From positions 186,001 through 250,000 of the forward strand of contig NZ_JMLS01000012.1 of assembly GCF_000686845.1 (NCBI RefSeq): a stretch of DNA of 64,000 nucleotides. The letters run 5' to 3'. Below, piece by piece: positions 28,565 through 37,195 of the stretch (position 1 is the stretch's first letter; the number at the start of each line of letters is the position of its first letter). This DNA comes from Paenibacillus sp. UNC451MF (GTDB lineage Bacteria; Bacillota; Bacilli; Paenibacillales; NBRC-103111). The notes under the pieces are model-generated. The model was not told where the DNA came from. It saw only the letters and a list, made by a program, of their open reading frames with translations, and searched no databases. The translations under genes and the position numbers were made by a program.

Positions 28565-28612
28565 TTGATAAATGTAATTAATATAAAGTAATATACTAAC
28601 ATAAAGTTAGTA
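28565..28612 (+). promoter_or_regulatory. doxX promoter with palindromic operator
   Basis: TTGATA 28565-28570 and TAATAT 28589-28594 with an 18-base spacer; the perfect inverted repeat TACTAAC-ATAAA-GTTAGTA (28594-28612) starts at the end of the -10 box. A further AGTTAG half-site lies just upstream of the -35. MarR/HxlR-type repressors commonly act this way on DoxX genes. The rest of 28387-28560 shows nothing clear. Confidence 0.6.
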
Positions 28613-28636
28613 ATTAATTATTAAGGAGTGGTTAAT

Positions 28637-29023
28637 ATGATGAGTTGGGGCCTTCTTATTATTCGTTTGGTCGTAGGGATCAGCTTCATGGGGCATGGGG
28701 CACAAAAGTTGTTCGGATGGTTCGGCGGTTACGGTCTTAAAGGCACCGGAGGCTGGTTTGATTCTATAGGAATGAAACCGGGGGTTGCTATGGCGTTTAT
28801 AGCTGGGTTATTTGAACTTGTGGGCGGACTGCTGTTCGCGGCAGGGGTATGGACACCAATAGGGGCAGCATTGATCGTCCTTACCATGTTGGGAGCTATC
28901 GTCAAAGTTCATGGTAAAAACGGTTTTTGGGTTACGTCGAACGGTTATGAGTATAACCTGATCCTCATTGCTATTGCCGTTGGGGTCGCATTAATCGGAC
29001 CTGGAGCCTATGTTCTGTTCTAA
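28637..29023 (+). CDS. DoxX family membrane protein
   Basis: A 128-residue protein with four membrane helices. ATG 28637 lies eight bases after AAGGAG; an upstream GTG overlaps that site. DoxX marks are [26 protein letters not shown] and [19 protein letters not shown] (each quoted partly: [32 protein letters not shown]). DoxX proteins are linked to thiol, quinone or oxidative stress in several bacteria, and usually sit under a thiol-sensing repressor, which fits the palindromic operator at the promoter. Confidence 0.88.
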   Translation: MMSWGLLIIRLVVGISFMGHGAQKLFGWFGGYGLKGTGGWFDSIGMKPGVAMAFIAGLFELVGGLLFAAGVWTPIGAALIVLTMLGAIVKVHGKNGFWVTSNGYEYNLILIAIAVGVALIGPGAYVLF

Positions 29024-29045
29024 TGGATTTCTGAATATGAGGGTA

Positions 29046-29078
29046 AGAGCCTTTGGCATGAGCCGAAGGCTCTTTTTG
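29046..29078 (+). terminator. Terminator of doxX
   Basis: AGAGCCTT 29046-29053 pairs with AAGGCTCT 29066-29073, inner GGC/GCC, then five T. Confidence 0.88.
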
Positions 29079-29202
29079 CGTTATTCCTTCCTTGTTTATT
29101 TACGACCTTCTAAGGGTACTAGAGAAAGATAGTACTTTTATTTCCAGCTTTACAAGATATACTTTAAGTAAATGGTGAGTCAAAAGAAAGAGGTGCAGCG
29201 GG

Positions 29203-30423
29203 ATGAGCCGTAAATGGCTAGAAAAGGAAGGCCTCCGTTGGGTGGACCAAAATATTGTAACCCGTGAGCAATATCATCAAATTCTTGGTCTTTATGAGGA
29301 TAAAAAGCATGCTATAGGCATACTTCCTATACTTGGAAGTATTTTGGTGGGGCTTGGTATATTGAGCTTTGTAGCGGCCAACTGGCAGGACATTCCACAG
29401 TTAATGAGGCTATCTCTGATCATGATCATAATGGTAGCATGTTATGGCGCAGGAGAGATCTTCCAGAGAAAGGATCATGAGAAGCTAGGTATTGCTCTGA
29501 CGGCTCTCGGCTTTGTATCCTTCGGTGCAGGGATCGTCTTGATCGGCCAAATGTTTCATCTGGTCGCTTACAATATTACATCTTTTATCGTTTGGGGTAG
29601 CACAGGAATATTGCTTACCTACTTATATCGAAGCCGATTTATATATTTGCTCAGTTTGATTGTGTTCACAGCGGCACAACTCTATAACATGCTGGAATTT
29701 AACCAATTCAGCTATATAGGCTTTGCCATCATGGCATTGGGGCTTGGCTACTATGCTTGGATGCGCAAAAACACGCTGCTGACCTGGTGCTTCAGCTTAA
29801 GCTATGTACTGCATGCACTCATATTCATTCTGCATAAAGATTGGGCGTTTCTGTGGTTCTTTATACCGGTTATGGTATTGTACACCCTCGGGGATTGGTA
29901 TAAGGATCGCAGTACAGGATATGCTTTGCAATCAGTGCCACTTGCAGCAGCCTATATATTTGCAGTCGTAATAACTCTAAGCTGGGTTAATCATCCGTCC
30001 GATTTAGATGAAGTCTTGGCTACTCCATGGATATTCATCAGTTCTATGTTGGTATTGTTTGTTTTATCCTTCATAGGTAAATTGAAGCATGAACGATCAT
30101 CGAGCGCTTTGGAGTGGGTTCTGGTAGTTCCTTTTGTATATTTACCTTCAGGAGTTTCCATTCTTTATTTACTTTCGTTGTTCTTCTTCTCATTCTATGT
30201 GCTCTGGAGAGGGTATATCGAAGAGTGGAGGTTCAAGATTAATTTCGGTACGGTCTTGTTTATATGCAGCTCGATGATTGCTTATGGGAAGCTAACTTGG
30301 GACTTTATGGATAAGTCGCTATTCTTCATTATAGGAGGAGTATTGCTGCTGGCACTCAGCTGGTTCTTAAACCGGCGCAACAAACGATTTCTTGATGAGG
30401 TTAAAGGAGGGAAGCCGTCATGA
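29203..30423 (+). CDS. DUF2157 membrane protein
   Basis: A 406-residue polytopic protein with about twelve hydrophobic segments. The N-terminal 50 residues are soluble and contain the family opening (WVDQNIVTREQYHQILGLY) before the first helix at ILPILGSILVGLGILSFVAANW. It forms a two-gene unit with the GDYXXLXY protein: the stop of this gene and the ATG of the next overlap by four bases. The pairing DUF2157/DUF4401 plus GDYXXLXY is widespread in bacteria and its role is unknown. Confidence 0.82.
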   Translation: MSRKWLEKEGLRWVDQNIVTREQYHQILGLYEDKKHAIGILPILGSILVGLGILSFVAANWQDIPQLMRLSLIMIIMVACYGAGEIFQRKDHEKLGIALTALGFVSFGAGIVLIGQMFHLVAYNITSFIVWGSTGILLTYLYRSRFIYLLSLIVFTAAQLYNMLEFNQFSYIGFAIMALGLGYYAWMRKNTLLTWCFSLSYVLHALIFILHKDWAFLWFFIPVMVLYTLGDWYKDRSTGYALQSVPLAAAYIFAVVITLSWVNHPSDLDEVLATPWIFISSMLVLFVLSFIGKLKHERSSSALEWVLVVPFVYLPSGVSILYLLSLFFFSFYVLWRGYIEEWRFKINFGTVLFICSSMIAYGKLTWDFMDKSLFFIIGGVLLLALSWFLNRRNKRFLDEVKGGKPS

Positions 30424-30956
30424 TCCAAGATGTAAGGTTAATTAAGCGTAGGACATGGCTGCTTAGTCTTCTAGTTCTCCTCCAGTTGCTTGTTCTTGCT
30501 GGCATTGCGGTTTCCTACTATGCTGTCGGCTGGTTCGGTACCGAGATCAAGTTAAAGACAGCACCCGTTGATCCAAGAGATTATTTGTATGGTGATTATG
30601 TGAGGCTAGGATATGACATTAGCCGTCTCGATTCAAGCTTATGGAACGAGAAAGAAATCGAGGTTGATAGCGGCAAACGAGTGTATGTGCTGTTAAAACC
30701 CGATGTACACGGAGTCTATGAAGCAAAAGGGATTTACGCATCCAAGCCTGCCCCACAACCCGGAGAAGCAGTGCTTAGAGGAACCGTTACAAATCATTGG
30801 AGTGGTTCGATAAGCATTAGCTATGGTCTGGAAAAATATTATGTTCCCGAAGGAACGGGGAGAGAACTGGAGGAACAAGCCAACAATCTTATAGCTAAGG
30901 TAAAAGTAGCTTCATGGGGGCAGGCTAAAATCGTCGCCTTAGAGCCGCGCGGCTGA
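30420..30956 (+). CDS. GDYXXLXY family protein
   Basis: A 178-residue protein with one N-terminal membrane helix (LLVLLQLLVLAGIAVSYYA) and an extracytoplasmic domain that carries the defining motif as GDYVRLGY after DPRDYLY. Usually encoded right after a DUF2157/DUF4401 membrane protein, as here with an ATGA overlap. Function unknown; the pair probably forms one complex. Confidence 0.85.
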   Translation: MIQDVRLIKRRTWLLSLLVLLQLLVLAGIAVSYYAVGWFGTEIKLKTAPVDPRDYLYGDYVRLGYDISRLDSSLWNEKEIEVDSGKRVYVLLKPDVHGVYEAKGIYASKPAPQPGEAVLRGTVTNHWSGSISISYGLEKYYVPEGTGRELEEQANNLIAKVKVASWGQAKIVALEPRG

Positions 30957-30960
30957 TACT

Positions 30961-31014
30961 TTCAGCAAACATTCAGTTAGTGTTCAGATTCGATTCATCT
31001 TTAAGTGTGATAAT
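30961..31014 (+). promoter_or_regulatory. Four phased TTCAG repeats and promoter of a small secreted peptide
   Basis: TTCAG starts at 30961, 30972 and 30983 and TTCAT at 30994, exactly 11 bases apart, one per helical turn. The extended -10 TGTGATAAT (GATAAT 31009-31014) follows, so the array covers the -35 region, the classic place for activation by an OmpR/PhoB-type regulator that binds head-to-tail direct repeats. No such regulator gene is adjacent. Confidence 0.65.
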
Positions 31015-31058
31015 AGATATAGAGAAGAATAAATCTATTAAACTTGGAGGAATCGAAC

Positions 31059-31220
31059 ATGACGAATCGCAAAGCAATAAGACTTGTGCTGGCAGCTGTC
31101 ATTATGTTCGGAGGAACCGTGGCGCTTTACGAATGGGACCAAGCCGTATCTGCACAACAAGTACAAACGATAAACAATAACCAACAATGGACTAACTCGG
31201 GTAACTTGAAGGATTTATAA
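31059..31220 (+). CDS. 53-residue secreted peptide
   Basis: ATG 31059 lies nine bases after GGAGG. The peptide begins MTNRKAIRLVLAAVIMFGG, a short basic start and a hydrophobic core, then ALYEWDQAVSAQQ, where cleavage after VSA is plausible, leaving about 20 polar residues (QQVQTINNNQQWTNSGNLKDL minus the first few). It has its own regulated promoter and a terminator, so it is a true gene. The size and layout resemble precursors of secreted signal peptides, but no known family (Phr, NprX) is recognised; it could equally be a small stress or envelope peptide. Confidence 0.7.
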   Translation: MTNRKAIRLVLAAVIMFGGTVALYEWDQAVSAQQVQTINNNQQWTNSGNLKDL

Positions 31221-31252
31221 CGAAATCCATTCATTGAAATCCGCTAACTATT

Positions 31253-31290
31253 GAAGGCGCATGGAGAGATTCCATGCGCCTTCTTGCTGT
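31253..31290. terminator. Terminator between convergent genes
   Basis: A 13-bp perfect stem: GAAGGCGCATGGA 31253-31265 with TCCATGCGCCTTC 31271-31283, loop GAGAT, followed by a moderate T-rich tail. Confidence 0.75.
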
Positions 31291-31309
31291 TTGACAAAGC
31301 GGGTGTACT

Positions 31310-33061
31310 TTAATCTCTTTCCAATTGAGCGACTAGTCGTCTTGCTAGACCTGCTGGCGTATCGATGGTTTCATACAACTTCAATCGCAGTTTGTTCTCA
31401 AGCTGATCCAGCTGCGTGTCATTGAAATAAATTAACTGTTCTCCGCTGGTTAAACGGCTTTCTCCACTTAAATTTTTCAAAGTTGAAGCTATTTTTCTTC
31501 CATCCCTCGTTTCGAGAACCATCAGCAGTTTATTGTAATTAGCATCAACCATGACCGTATCAGTACTTTTCAATTCCGTATTGATGCGGAGCTTATAATT
31601 GTAGCTGTAAGTTTGAGTCGCTTGATTCATTCCGGCCAGATTGCTGAGCGCCCAGTCCTTAATGGTTACCTGATATGGATAGGCAAGCAATTGTTGATTG
31701 TCGAGCGTAGTATTGTTCATAGCCACATAAGCTTGAGAGATCGTTATTTTATAGGGTGCGGCTGTCTTATCATCAATTAATTTGAGAGTATATTGATTCT
31801 TGGCATCATTCATCGGGAGAACGAATGAATAATTGATTACATAGTCCGTACCTGGAACAACAAGTGTGGCCGTGTTGTTCAGACGACTGCCGGCATAAGT
31901 ATAGCCTCCGCCGACAAGCTCAGCAGCAAATTGGGGTACGGGTAAAGGCTTATCGCTTTTGTTCGAGAACTTCATTTTGACGATGCCGGTTTGATACCCC
32001 ATGCCTTCGTTCTCGTAGGTTTGCATATCCACAACCGATACGGCGATGTCAGGATTCACCGAATTATTGATCGGATCTATACGAAGCGGTGTGTTCATAA
32101 TATACGGAGCAGGCTCGGTTGTATCCTTATCCGATGCATTGCCTTCAGGAAGCTGGATGCTTAAGCGACCGATCTTGTATGAAATATTTGCGGAAGCATC
32201 TGTACGGTTAGGTACTTTATAGGTTTCCGATGTTGAGATAGTAACGCTGTTAAGCTGGATATCCAAGTCGGTAGGAACAGCATAGTAGATGTATTTTTTA
32301 TCGCCGGGATCTAGAGTGGTTACAGCCTGATCCGCCCGATACCCTTTATAAGTCAAGGTCGCTGATTTGCCGTCAAGTGAAAAGCTCGGGATGGATTCCG
32401 TTGTTATCCCCGGGTTTTGAACGAGCAGTTTTAATACTTTTACAGGTGTCTGATCTTTGAAATTAGTGTCCAAGTGGATCGGCGTATAAGTTAATGAAGA
32501 GTCCAAAGAAGGAATAGTGAACGTTTCGCCCCATGCTTTAATAGCATTTGGATCTGAAATCAAGGTCTGATCCCCGTACCATACGAGGTTGCTCACGGGA
32601 ACATCCAACATCGTCGTTTCGACCTTTGGATAGACATCCTTATTCACATCGATCCAGACAATATCGGTTGGTTTCAATTCGTCTCCACCGTCGATTTGGG
32701 TCATATACCCTAGCTCGATGCTTGACATTGGCGGTACGGAAACCCCGTTATCCGCGCTGCCCTTCAAAACATACTTGGCCCCATTCCCGATAGCGACTCG
32801 AGGTTCATAGTCAGGCACTCTCACGGTATCATTTGAAACATTATACATTTTAACCTTAACGCCGATCCGTGTACCGCTTATTGAATGCTCGCTTAACAAA
32901 CCGTTGATTTTAACCTGGAGCGGACCTTCCAGTGTAGTAGGATATCGATTATCCATGGATGCGCTATCCCTTTCATCAGCAAGAAGGGTGCTTGTTCCCA
33001 GCGTGCAAACGAGGGAAGAGATGATAACGGCCGAAAGTGCTTTTTTAAAATGGTTTTGCAT
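31310..33061 (-). CDS. Secreted three-repeat protein linked to an efflux operon (family member A)
   Basis: A 583-residue exported protein. ATG 33061 is chosen because GGAGG lies seven bases before it. Residues 1-28 are a signal peptide ending TLLADE. Three regions share one beta-type pattern of N-x-S, a Pro, a Gly-Y run, Pro-Gly/Pro-Pro and a final Y--VP: about 66-123, 206-264 and 356-417. No enzyme motif, lipobox, membrane anchor or wall-sorting signal is seen. It is the last gene of the marR-adaptor-MFS-adaptor operon and is a clear paralogue of the protein at 55039-56838 (shared pieces: AWGE-F-IP, KLLVQN, NEG-GYQT, KPLPVPQF against QPLPIPVF, RRLVA). No known family is recognised. An extracellular partner of the adaptors is an inference from context. 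Confidence 0.8.
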   Translation of the reverse strand: MQNHFKKALSAVIISSLVCTLGTSTLLADERDSASMDNRYPTTLEGPLQVKINGLLSEHSISGTRIGVKVKMYNVSNDTVRVPDYEPRVAIGNGAKYVLKGSADNGVSVPPMSSIELGYMTQIDGGDELKPTDIVWIDVNKDVYPKVETTMLDVPVSNLVWYGDQTLISDPNAIKAWGETFTIPSLDSSLTYTPIHLDTNFKDQTPVKVLKLLVQNPGITTESIPSFSLDGKSATLTYKGYRADQAVTTLDPGDKKYIYYAVPTDLDIQLNSVTISTSETYKVPNRTDASANISYKIGRLSIQLPEGNASDKDTTEPAPYIMNTPLRIDPINNSVNPDIAVSVVDMQTYENEGMGYQTGIVKMKFSNKSDKPLPVPQFAAELVGGGYTYAGSRLNNTATLVVPGTDYVINYSFVLPMNDAKNQYTLKLIDDKTAAPYKITISQAYVAMNNTTLDNQQLLAYPYQVTIKDWALSNLAGMNQATQTYSYNYKLRINTELKSTDTVMVDANYNKLLMVLETRDGRKIASTLKNLSGESRLTSGEQLIYFNDTQLDQLENKLRLKLYETIDTPAGLARRLVAQLERD

Positions 33062-33107
33062 CGTCTGTCCTCCATTATAGAAAATAGTCAAAAGAAACCA
33101 GGAGTCG

Positions 33108-34349
33108 TTATTTTCGAACCTCTACTTTGTCCTTGTCTTTCAATTCTTGAGAGCCGGAGATTACAACCTGTTCGCCTTCCTTGACACCGGATACGACTTC
33201 GCGGGTGGAATCAGCAGCCGTACGTCCCAGTGTTACTTTTCTTCTCTCAGCAGTATCGTTCGAGACTACAAACACATAACTATCATTGCCTTCCTTGGTA
33301 ATCGCTGCTGCCGGAATCGTTACGACATCTTGTGTGGTATCACCGCCAAGCTGAAGCTTTACTCTCATGCCTGACTTGAGCTTCTGATCCGCATTAGCGG
33401 CACTTAATTCAAGCACAAAGGTTTTGCTTTGAGGACTCATGACCTCGGCTAGATAGGTGACCGTACCGGTCATCTGGGTATCCGTTCCTTGCAGTGTAAA
33501 AGGAAGCTCCTTTTTGCCGCGGACTAGCTTTAGAGTGCTCTCGGTTACATCGGCATGTATTTTAATCGGGTTTTGCTGCTGGATAACACCTGCTACATAT
33601 CCGGCTGGAACCGTTACTCCTACCTCCGGATTTAAATCAGTCAATATACCGCTAATCGGGGCTTTCACTTCAAAGTCCGATAAGGTTTTGTCGATATCCT
33701 GAAGCGTAACATTGGCGGACTCAATTTGAATTTTTAAGGATGCGAGAGGGTCTGTAGAATCGAGATTGGCGAGCTGCTTCTGAGCCGTATCCAAATCCAG
33801 CTTTGATGTTTTTAACTGGGTCTCAGCTTTTTCCAGCTGTGTTTTTGGAACGAGACCGGCATCATAATCATTGCGGATATTGTTATAGCTTTTTTCCAAA
33901 TCGGCTATAGTCAGCTGCAGCTTTTCAATTGTGTTCTTGTAGACTCCACGATTGGTAGCAATATCTTCACGCGTTTTGTCCAGCTGGGCTTGCAGGTTTT
34001 GTCTTGACAGCTCGGTCTTCTCCCTGTTTCTGGCGGCATCGGCAGAGTCCAGCTTGAAGATCACTTCACCTTGCTGCACGGAATCTCCACGTTTTTTCTT
34101 CATTTCCAATACATCGCCACCGACTTTGGTTATAACATTGACTTGGGAGGACGATACGACGTCGGCATCCAGCTCCTGCTTATTATCCATTTTTTGCTTG
34201 CCTATCTGAACCGTTTTGACCGATTTGGTCTGGCTTCCGTTGGCATTCGTAACTGAGCAGCCCGCTGCCAAAGCCCCGCTGAGTATAACAACAAGACCTG
34301 TCATAAGTACGCGTTGGAACCTGCTTGAATTTTCTATCCTACTGGTCAT
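33108..34349 (-). CDS. Membrane fusion/adaptor lipoprotein (HlyD/RND type)
   Basis: A 413-residue adaptor. The signal ends in lipobox LAAGC (Cys31), so it is lipid-anchored outside the membrane. Next are the first half of a lipoyl-like domain (KVGGDVLEMKKKRGDSVQQGEVIFKLD, quoted partly: VLEMKKKRGDSVQQGEVI), a long coiled coil (residues about 105-195), the second lipoyl half (FEVKAPISGILTDLNPEVG) and a beta-barrel with a C-terminal domain. In Gram-positives such adaptors serve MacB-type or other exporters. Here it follows an MFS pump and precedes the secreted protein, with a 46-base gap to the latter. Confidence 0.88.
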   Translation of the reverse strand: MTSRIENSSRFQRVLMTGLVVILSGALAAGCSVTNANGSQTKSVKTVQIGKQKMDNKQELDADVVSSSQVNVITKVGGDVLEMKKKRGDSVQQGEVIFKLDSADAARNREKTELSRQNLQAQLDKTREDIATNRGVYKNTIEKLQLTIADLEKSYNNIRNDYDAGLVPKTQLEKAETQLKTSKLDLDTAQKQLANLDSTDPLASLKIQIESANVTLQDIDKTLSDFEVKAPISGILTDLNPEVGVTVPAGYVAGVIQQQNPIKIHADVTESTLKLVRGKKELPFTLQGTDTQMTGTVTYLAEVMSPQSKTFVLELSAANADQKLKSGMRVKLQLGGDTTQDVVTIPAAAITKEGNDSYVFVVSNDTAERRKVTLGRTAADSTREVVSGVKEGEQVVISGSQELKDKDKVEVRK

Positions 34350-34393
34350 TGGATTGGTTGCCCCTTTACTATAAAATCGGTAGATGGTTTCTT

Positions 34394-35983
34394 TTATTCG
34401 CCCATAACGTGAGCTTTAGGACCGCCTTTGGCTTTAGTGTTTTTCAAAAAGAGAGAAAGAACGGCTGCAATGACAGACAACACAGCGGTAACGACGAAGA
34501 CGTCATCGAGACCGTTTACGGTAGCCTGAATTTGTACCTGCCCGTTAATAAAGCCAAGTGCGCTCACCTTAGCCTGCGCGGCCGATTGACCCATTCCCAA
34601 ATATTGGCCCTGCAGCTGATTAAAATGATTTGCAATATTAGAAGAGAACATGTTCAACTGCTCGGATAGGTCTGCTACGTGGAACGTCCGGCGATCGGAA
34701 TAAAGCAGGGCAAGCCAAGCAATGCCGAAGGAGGCGCTGATCTGGCGAATCGTATTGGAAAGTGCAGTTCCTTGGCCCATTTTGTGCATAGGAACGGTAT
34801 TCATTCCAGCTGTCTGGATAGGCATCATCATAAGACCCATACCTATAGCCCTGAGCACTAGCCATGTGATAAGCACGGAGAATGCGGTATTCAAGTCGAG
34901 AGCTGCGGACAAATACAAAGACAGCGCAGTAAACAGCAGTCCGACCACAGCAAGCAGACGAGCACCTATCTTGTCGAACAGAGCTCCAGCTATAGGCATC
35001 ATAATGCCGGAAACGATAGCCTGTGGAAGCAGAATCAAACCGGTTTGAATAGCTGATAATCCAGATAGTGTCTGCAAAAATATGGGAAGCAGGAATAAAA
35101 CACCCATCATAATTAGGGTAGCGATACTCGAGATGATGAGGGACAAGGTGTAAGTCGAGTTCTTCAGCAACGTTAAATCCAGCATCGGATGATCAATCAG
35201 CAGCTCTATAAAGACAAATATAATAAGACTGGTAATCCCGATAGTAACGAAAATGATGACCTCGGAATCTCCCCAGCCTTTTTCCGATACTTTGCCGATA
35301 CCGTACAGGAGCGTCGCAAGACCGGTAGTTGAAGTAAGGAAACCCCAAAAATCAAACCGCTGGGTTACAGGCGCTTTAAATTCTTTAAGCACTGCCATAG
35401 CGAGGAAAAAGTCGATGATCCCAATGGGGACGTTAATAGTGAAAATGAGCCGCCAGTCCAAATATTCAACGATATATCCGCTTAGGGTTGGCCCGGTAGC
35501 GGGAGCGAACATAATAGCGATCCCGAACAACCCCATGGCCATTCCACGTTTCTCCGGAGGGAACATACGGAAGATCATCGCCATACTGATCGGCATCAAG
35601 GCTCCGCCGCCAATGGCTTGAACGATACGAAAAACAATCATGCTATCGTTGCTCCAGGCAACGCCGCATAGTCCCGAACCAAGGGTGAAGATTGCATTAG
35701 CAATCAAAAAAATTCTTTTATATCCGAAGCGATCGCCCAAATAACCGGTAACCGGAACAAGTGCTCCGCTGACCAAGGCATAAGCTGTAACGACCCATTC
35801 GATATCGGATTGGGTTACGCCGAATACAGACATCATTTTGGGTAGAGCTACATTGACGATACTCGTATCAAGAATAGCCATGAACACAGCAATGATGACC
35901 GCTAGCATGGCTAGACCGGGTCCTTTGGCTGCTGTTTGAGCCTGAGGGACCGATTCATTTGAGGCCGCGTTTGTGGATGCCAC
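34394..35983 (-). CDS. MFS drug exporter, 14-TM DHA2 (EmrB/QacA) family
   Basis: A 529-residue pump. GTG 35983 is chosen because AGGAGG lies seven bases before; the longer frame runs back across that site. About 14 hydrophobic segments are seen. DHA2 marks are DTSIVNVALPKMM near the first helix, motif A-type GDRFGYKRIFL, and motif C GIAIMFAPATGPTLSGYIVEYLDWRLIF (quoted partly: FAPATGPTLSGYI, WRLIFTINVPIG). It exports lipophilic drugs or similar compounds using the proton gradient. It pairs with the short EmrA-like adaptor just upstream (gap of 48 bases). Confidence 0.93.
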   Translation of the reverse strand: MASTNAASNESVPQAQTAAKGPGLAMLAVIIAVFMAILDTSIVNVALPKMMSVFGVTQSDIEWVVTAYALVSGALVPVTGYLGDRFGYKRIFLIANAIFTLGSGLCGVAWSNDSMIVFRIVQAIGGGALMPISMAMIFRMFPPEKRGMAMGLFGIAIMFAPATGPTLSGYIVEYLDWRLIFTINVPIGIIDFFLAMAVLKEFKAPVTQRFDFWGFLTSTTGLATLLYGIGKVSEKGWGDSEVIIFVTIGITSLIIFVFIELLIDHPMLDLTLLKNSTYTLSLIISSIATLIMMGVLFLLPIFLQTLSGLSAIQTGLILLPQAIVSGIMMPIAGALFDKIGARLLAVVGLLFTALSLYLSAALDLNTAFSVLITWLVLRAIGMGLMMMPIQTAGMNTVPMHKMGQGTALSNTIRQISASFGIAWLALLYSDRRTFHVADLSEQLNMFSSNIANHFNQLQGQYLGMGQSAAQAKVSALGFINGQVQIQATVNGLDDVFVVTAVLSVIAAVLSLFLKNTKAKGGPKAHVMGE

Positions 35984-36031
35984 ACCTATTCCTCCTTTCT
36001 TTCCATCTTTTTTTGCCAAACACACGAGGGA

Positions 36032-36685
36032 TTATTTCTCGATTTTTACTGCAACATTCAAACCGGGTACCAGACGGAGCCCCTGATGGTCATCTAATGA
36101 GATTTTTACGGGAATACGCTGAATGACTTTGGTGAAATTACCGCTCGAGTTGGAGCTAGAAAGCAGGGAAAAGGAGGAATTCGTGCCTAAGCCCAGACGC
36201 TCTACATGGCCCGTAATCATAGTGCCTGGATATGCGTCGACTTTAATTGTGACTTTGCTGCCTACCTTGACATCGGCAATTTCTGTTTCTTGGAGGTTAG
36301 CTGTAACATAGAGCTGATCCAAATTCGCACTCATTGCGATAGCGCTGCTGGAGGAAACCATTTGATCTTTAATACCGCTGAATTGAATAATGGTACCTTC
36401 CTCTACGGCAATTATTTCTTGAGTCACGGCAGGCGTGTTACCGCGAGCGGGGGTCGTCTCTACAATGCCCAATACGTCGCCTTTCTTAAAGGACTCGCCC
36501 TCTTTGTAGTTCCATTCGATCAATTTGCCTGATCCCGGGGCTCCGATGGCTCGCAGGTCACCCTGAATTTTGGCATCCTCAGTGTTTATGTATTTGCTTG
36601 CAATAGCATAGTAATAAGTGCCGCCTGCTCCTCCTCCAAGAAGGATTATCGCGAGCAGGACGAGTATAATGATTTTTTTCTTCAT
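36032..36685 (-). CDS. Short EmrA/HlyD-like adaptor
   Basis: A 217-residue single-helix protein (KKIIILVLLAIILLGGGAGG at the N-terminus) followed by a lipoyl-type domain (TEDAKIQGDLRAIGAPGSGK, WNYKEGESFKKGDVLG) and a beta-barrel region (DVKVGSKVTIKVDAYPG, LVPGLNVAVKIEK). It is much shorter than E. coli EmrA because the coiled coil is missing, as is common for Gram-positive versions. Likely partner of the MFS exporter encoded next. Confidence 0.87.
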   Translation of the reverse strand: MKKKIIILVLLAIILLGGGAGGTYYYAIASKYINTEDAKIQGDLRAIGAPGSGKLIEWNYKEGESFKKGDVLGIVETTPARGNTPAVTQEIIAVEEGTIIQFSGIKDQMVSSSSAIAMSANLDQLYVTANLQETEIADVKVGSKVTIKVDAYPGTMITGHVERLGLGTNSSFSLLSSSNSSGNFTKVIQRIPVKISLDDHQGLRLVPGLNVAVKIEK

Positions 36686-36723
36686 TGCGGACTAAGCCCC
36701 TTTCTTTTATGGGAAGCGTGGTT

Positions 36724-37152
36724 TTATCCCAATACCTTAGCGTTGGACAGCATTTTCCGAAAAGTGGCCACGAACTGATCGGTTTCCTCTTGGCTTAAGT
36801 TGGCTAGCATAGCTTGTAAAATCAATTTTCGGCGCTGCTTTAGTTCGGTAACTGTATGTAGGCCCAGTTCGGTTAATTCAACCCAGACCACTCTACGATC
36901 TGTATCATCCCGCGTTCGCATAACTCGACCGTCTCGTACTAGACGATTAACAGCAATAGTCGTAGCACTGGGTGACAAGCAAAGCTCCTCAGCAAGCTCG
37001 CTTACAGTCATCCTGCGTTTAGCAGATAAAGTAGCAAGCAGCAGAAATTGCTGTTTGGACACAGCTGGGCATGGCATCCACTTGTTCGATTGCCGTATCG
37101 CAGTATGGATAAGCTGTTCGAATTCATTCAATCTGTCGTCGATGCTTGCCAA
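36724..37152 (-). CDS. MarR family regulator of the efflux operon
   Basis: About 142 residues. TTG 37152 is chosen as start because GAAGGAGGG lies about ten bases before it; the longer frame crosses that site. The winged helix is at residues about 45-115: MTVSELAEELCLSPSATTIAVNRLVRDG (in pieces: SELAEELCLSPSATT, NRLVRDGRV) and the wing TRDDTDRRVVWVELT. First gene of the efflux operon, so probably autoregulated. The promoter carries GTATTATTCAT at 37196-37206, shared with the operator of the divergent marR. Confidence 0.9.
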   Translation of the reverse strand: MASIDDRLNEFEQLIHTAIRQSNKWMPCPAVSKQQFLLLATLSAKRRMTVSELAEELCLSPSATTIAVNRLVRDGRVMRTRDDTDRRVVWVELTELGLHTVTELKQRRKLILQAMLANLSQEETDQFVATFRKMLSNAKVLG

Positions 37153-37195
37153 TGATGGGTTCCCTCCTTCTCCGAAAACAGGTTTACAAATTAAG

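Noticed and set aside
30980-31180. A 66-codon frame overlapping the small secreted peptide
   Set aside because: It starts within the promoter and operator array and lacks a ribosome site, while the 53-codon frame at 31059 has GGAGG and a signal peptide.
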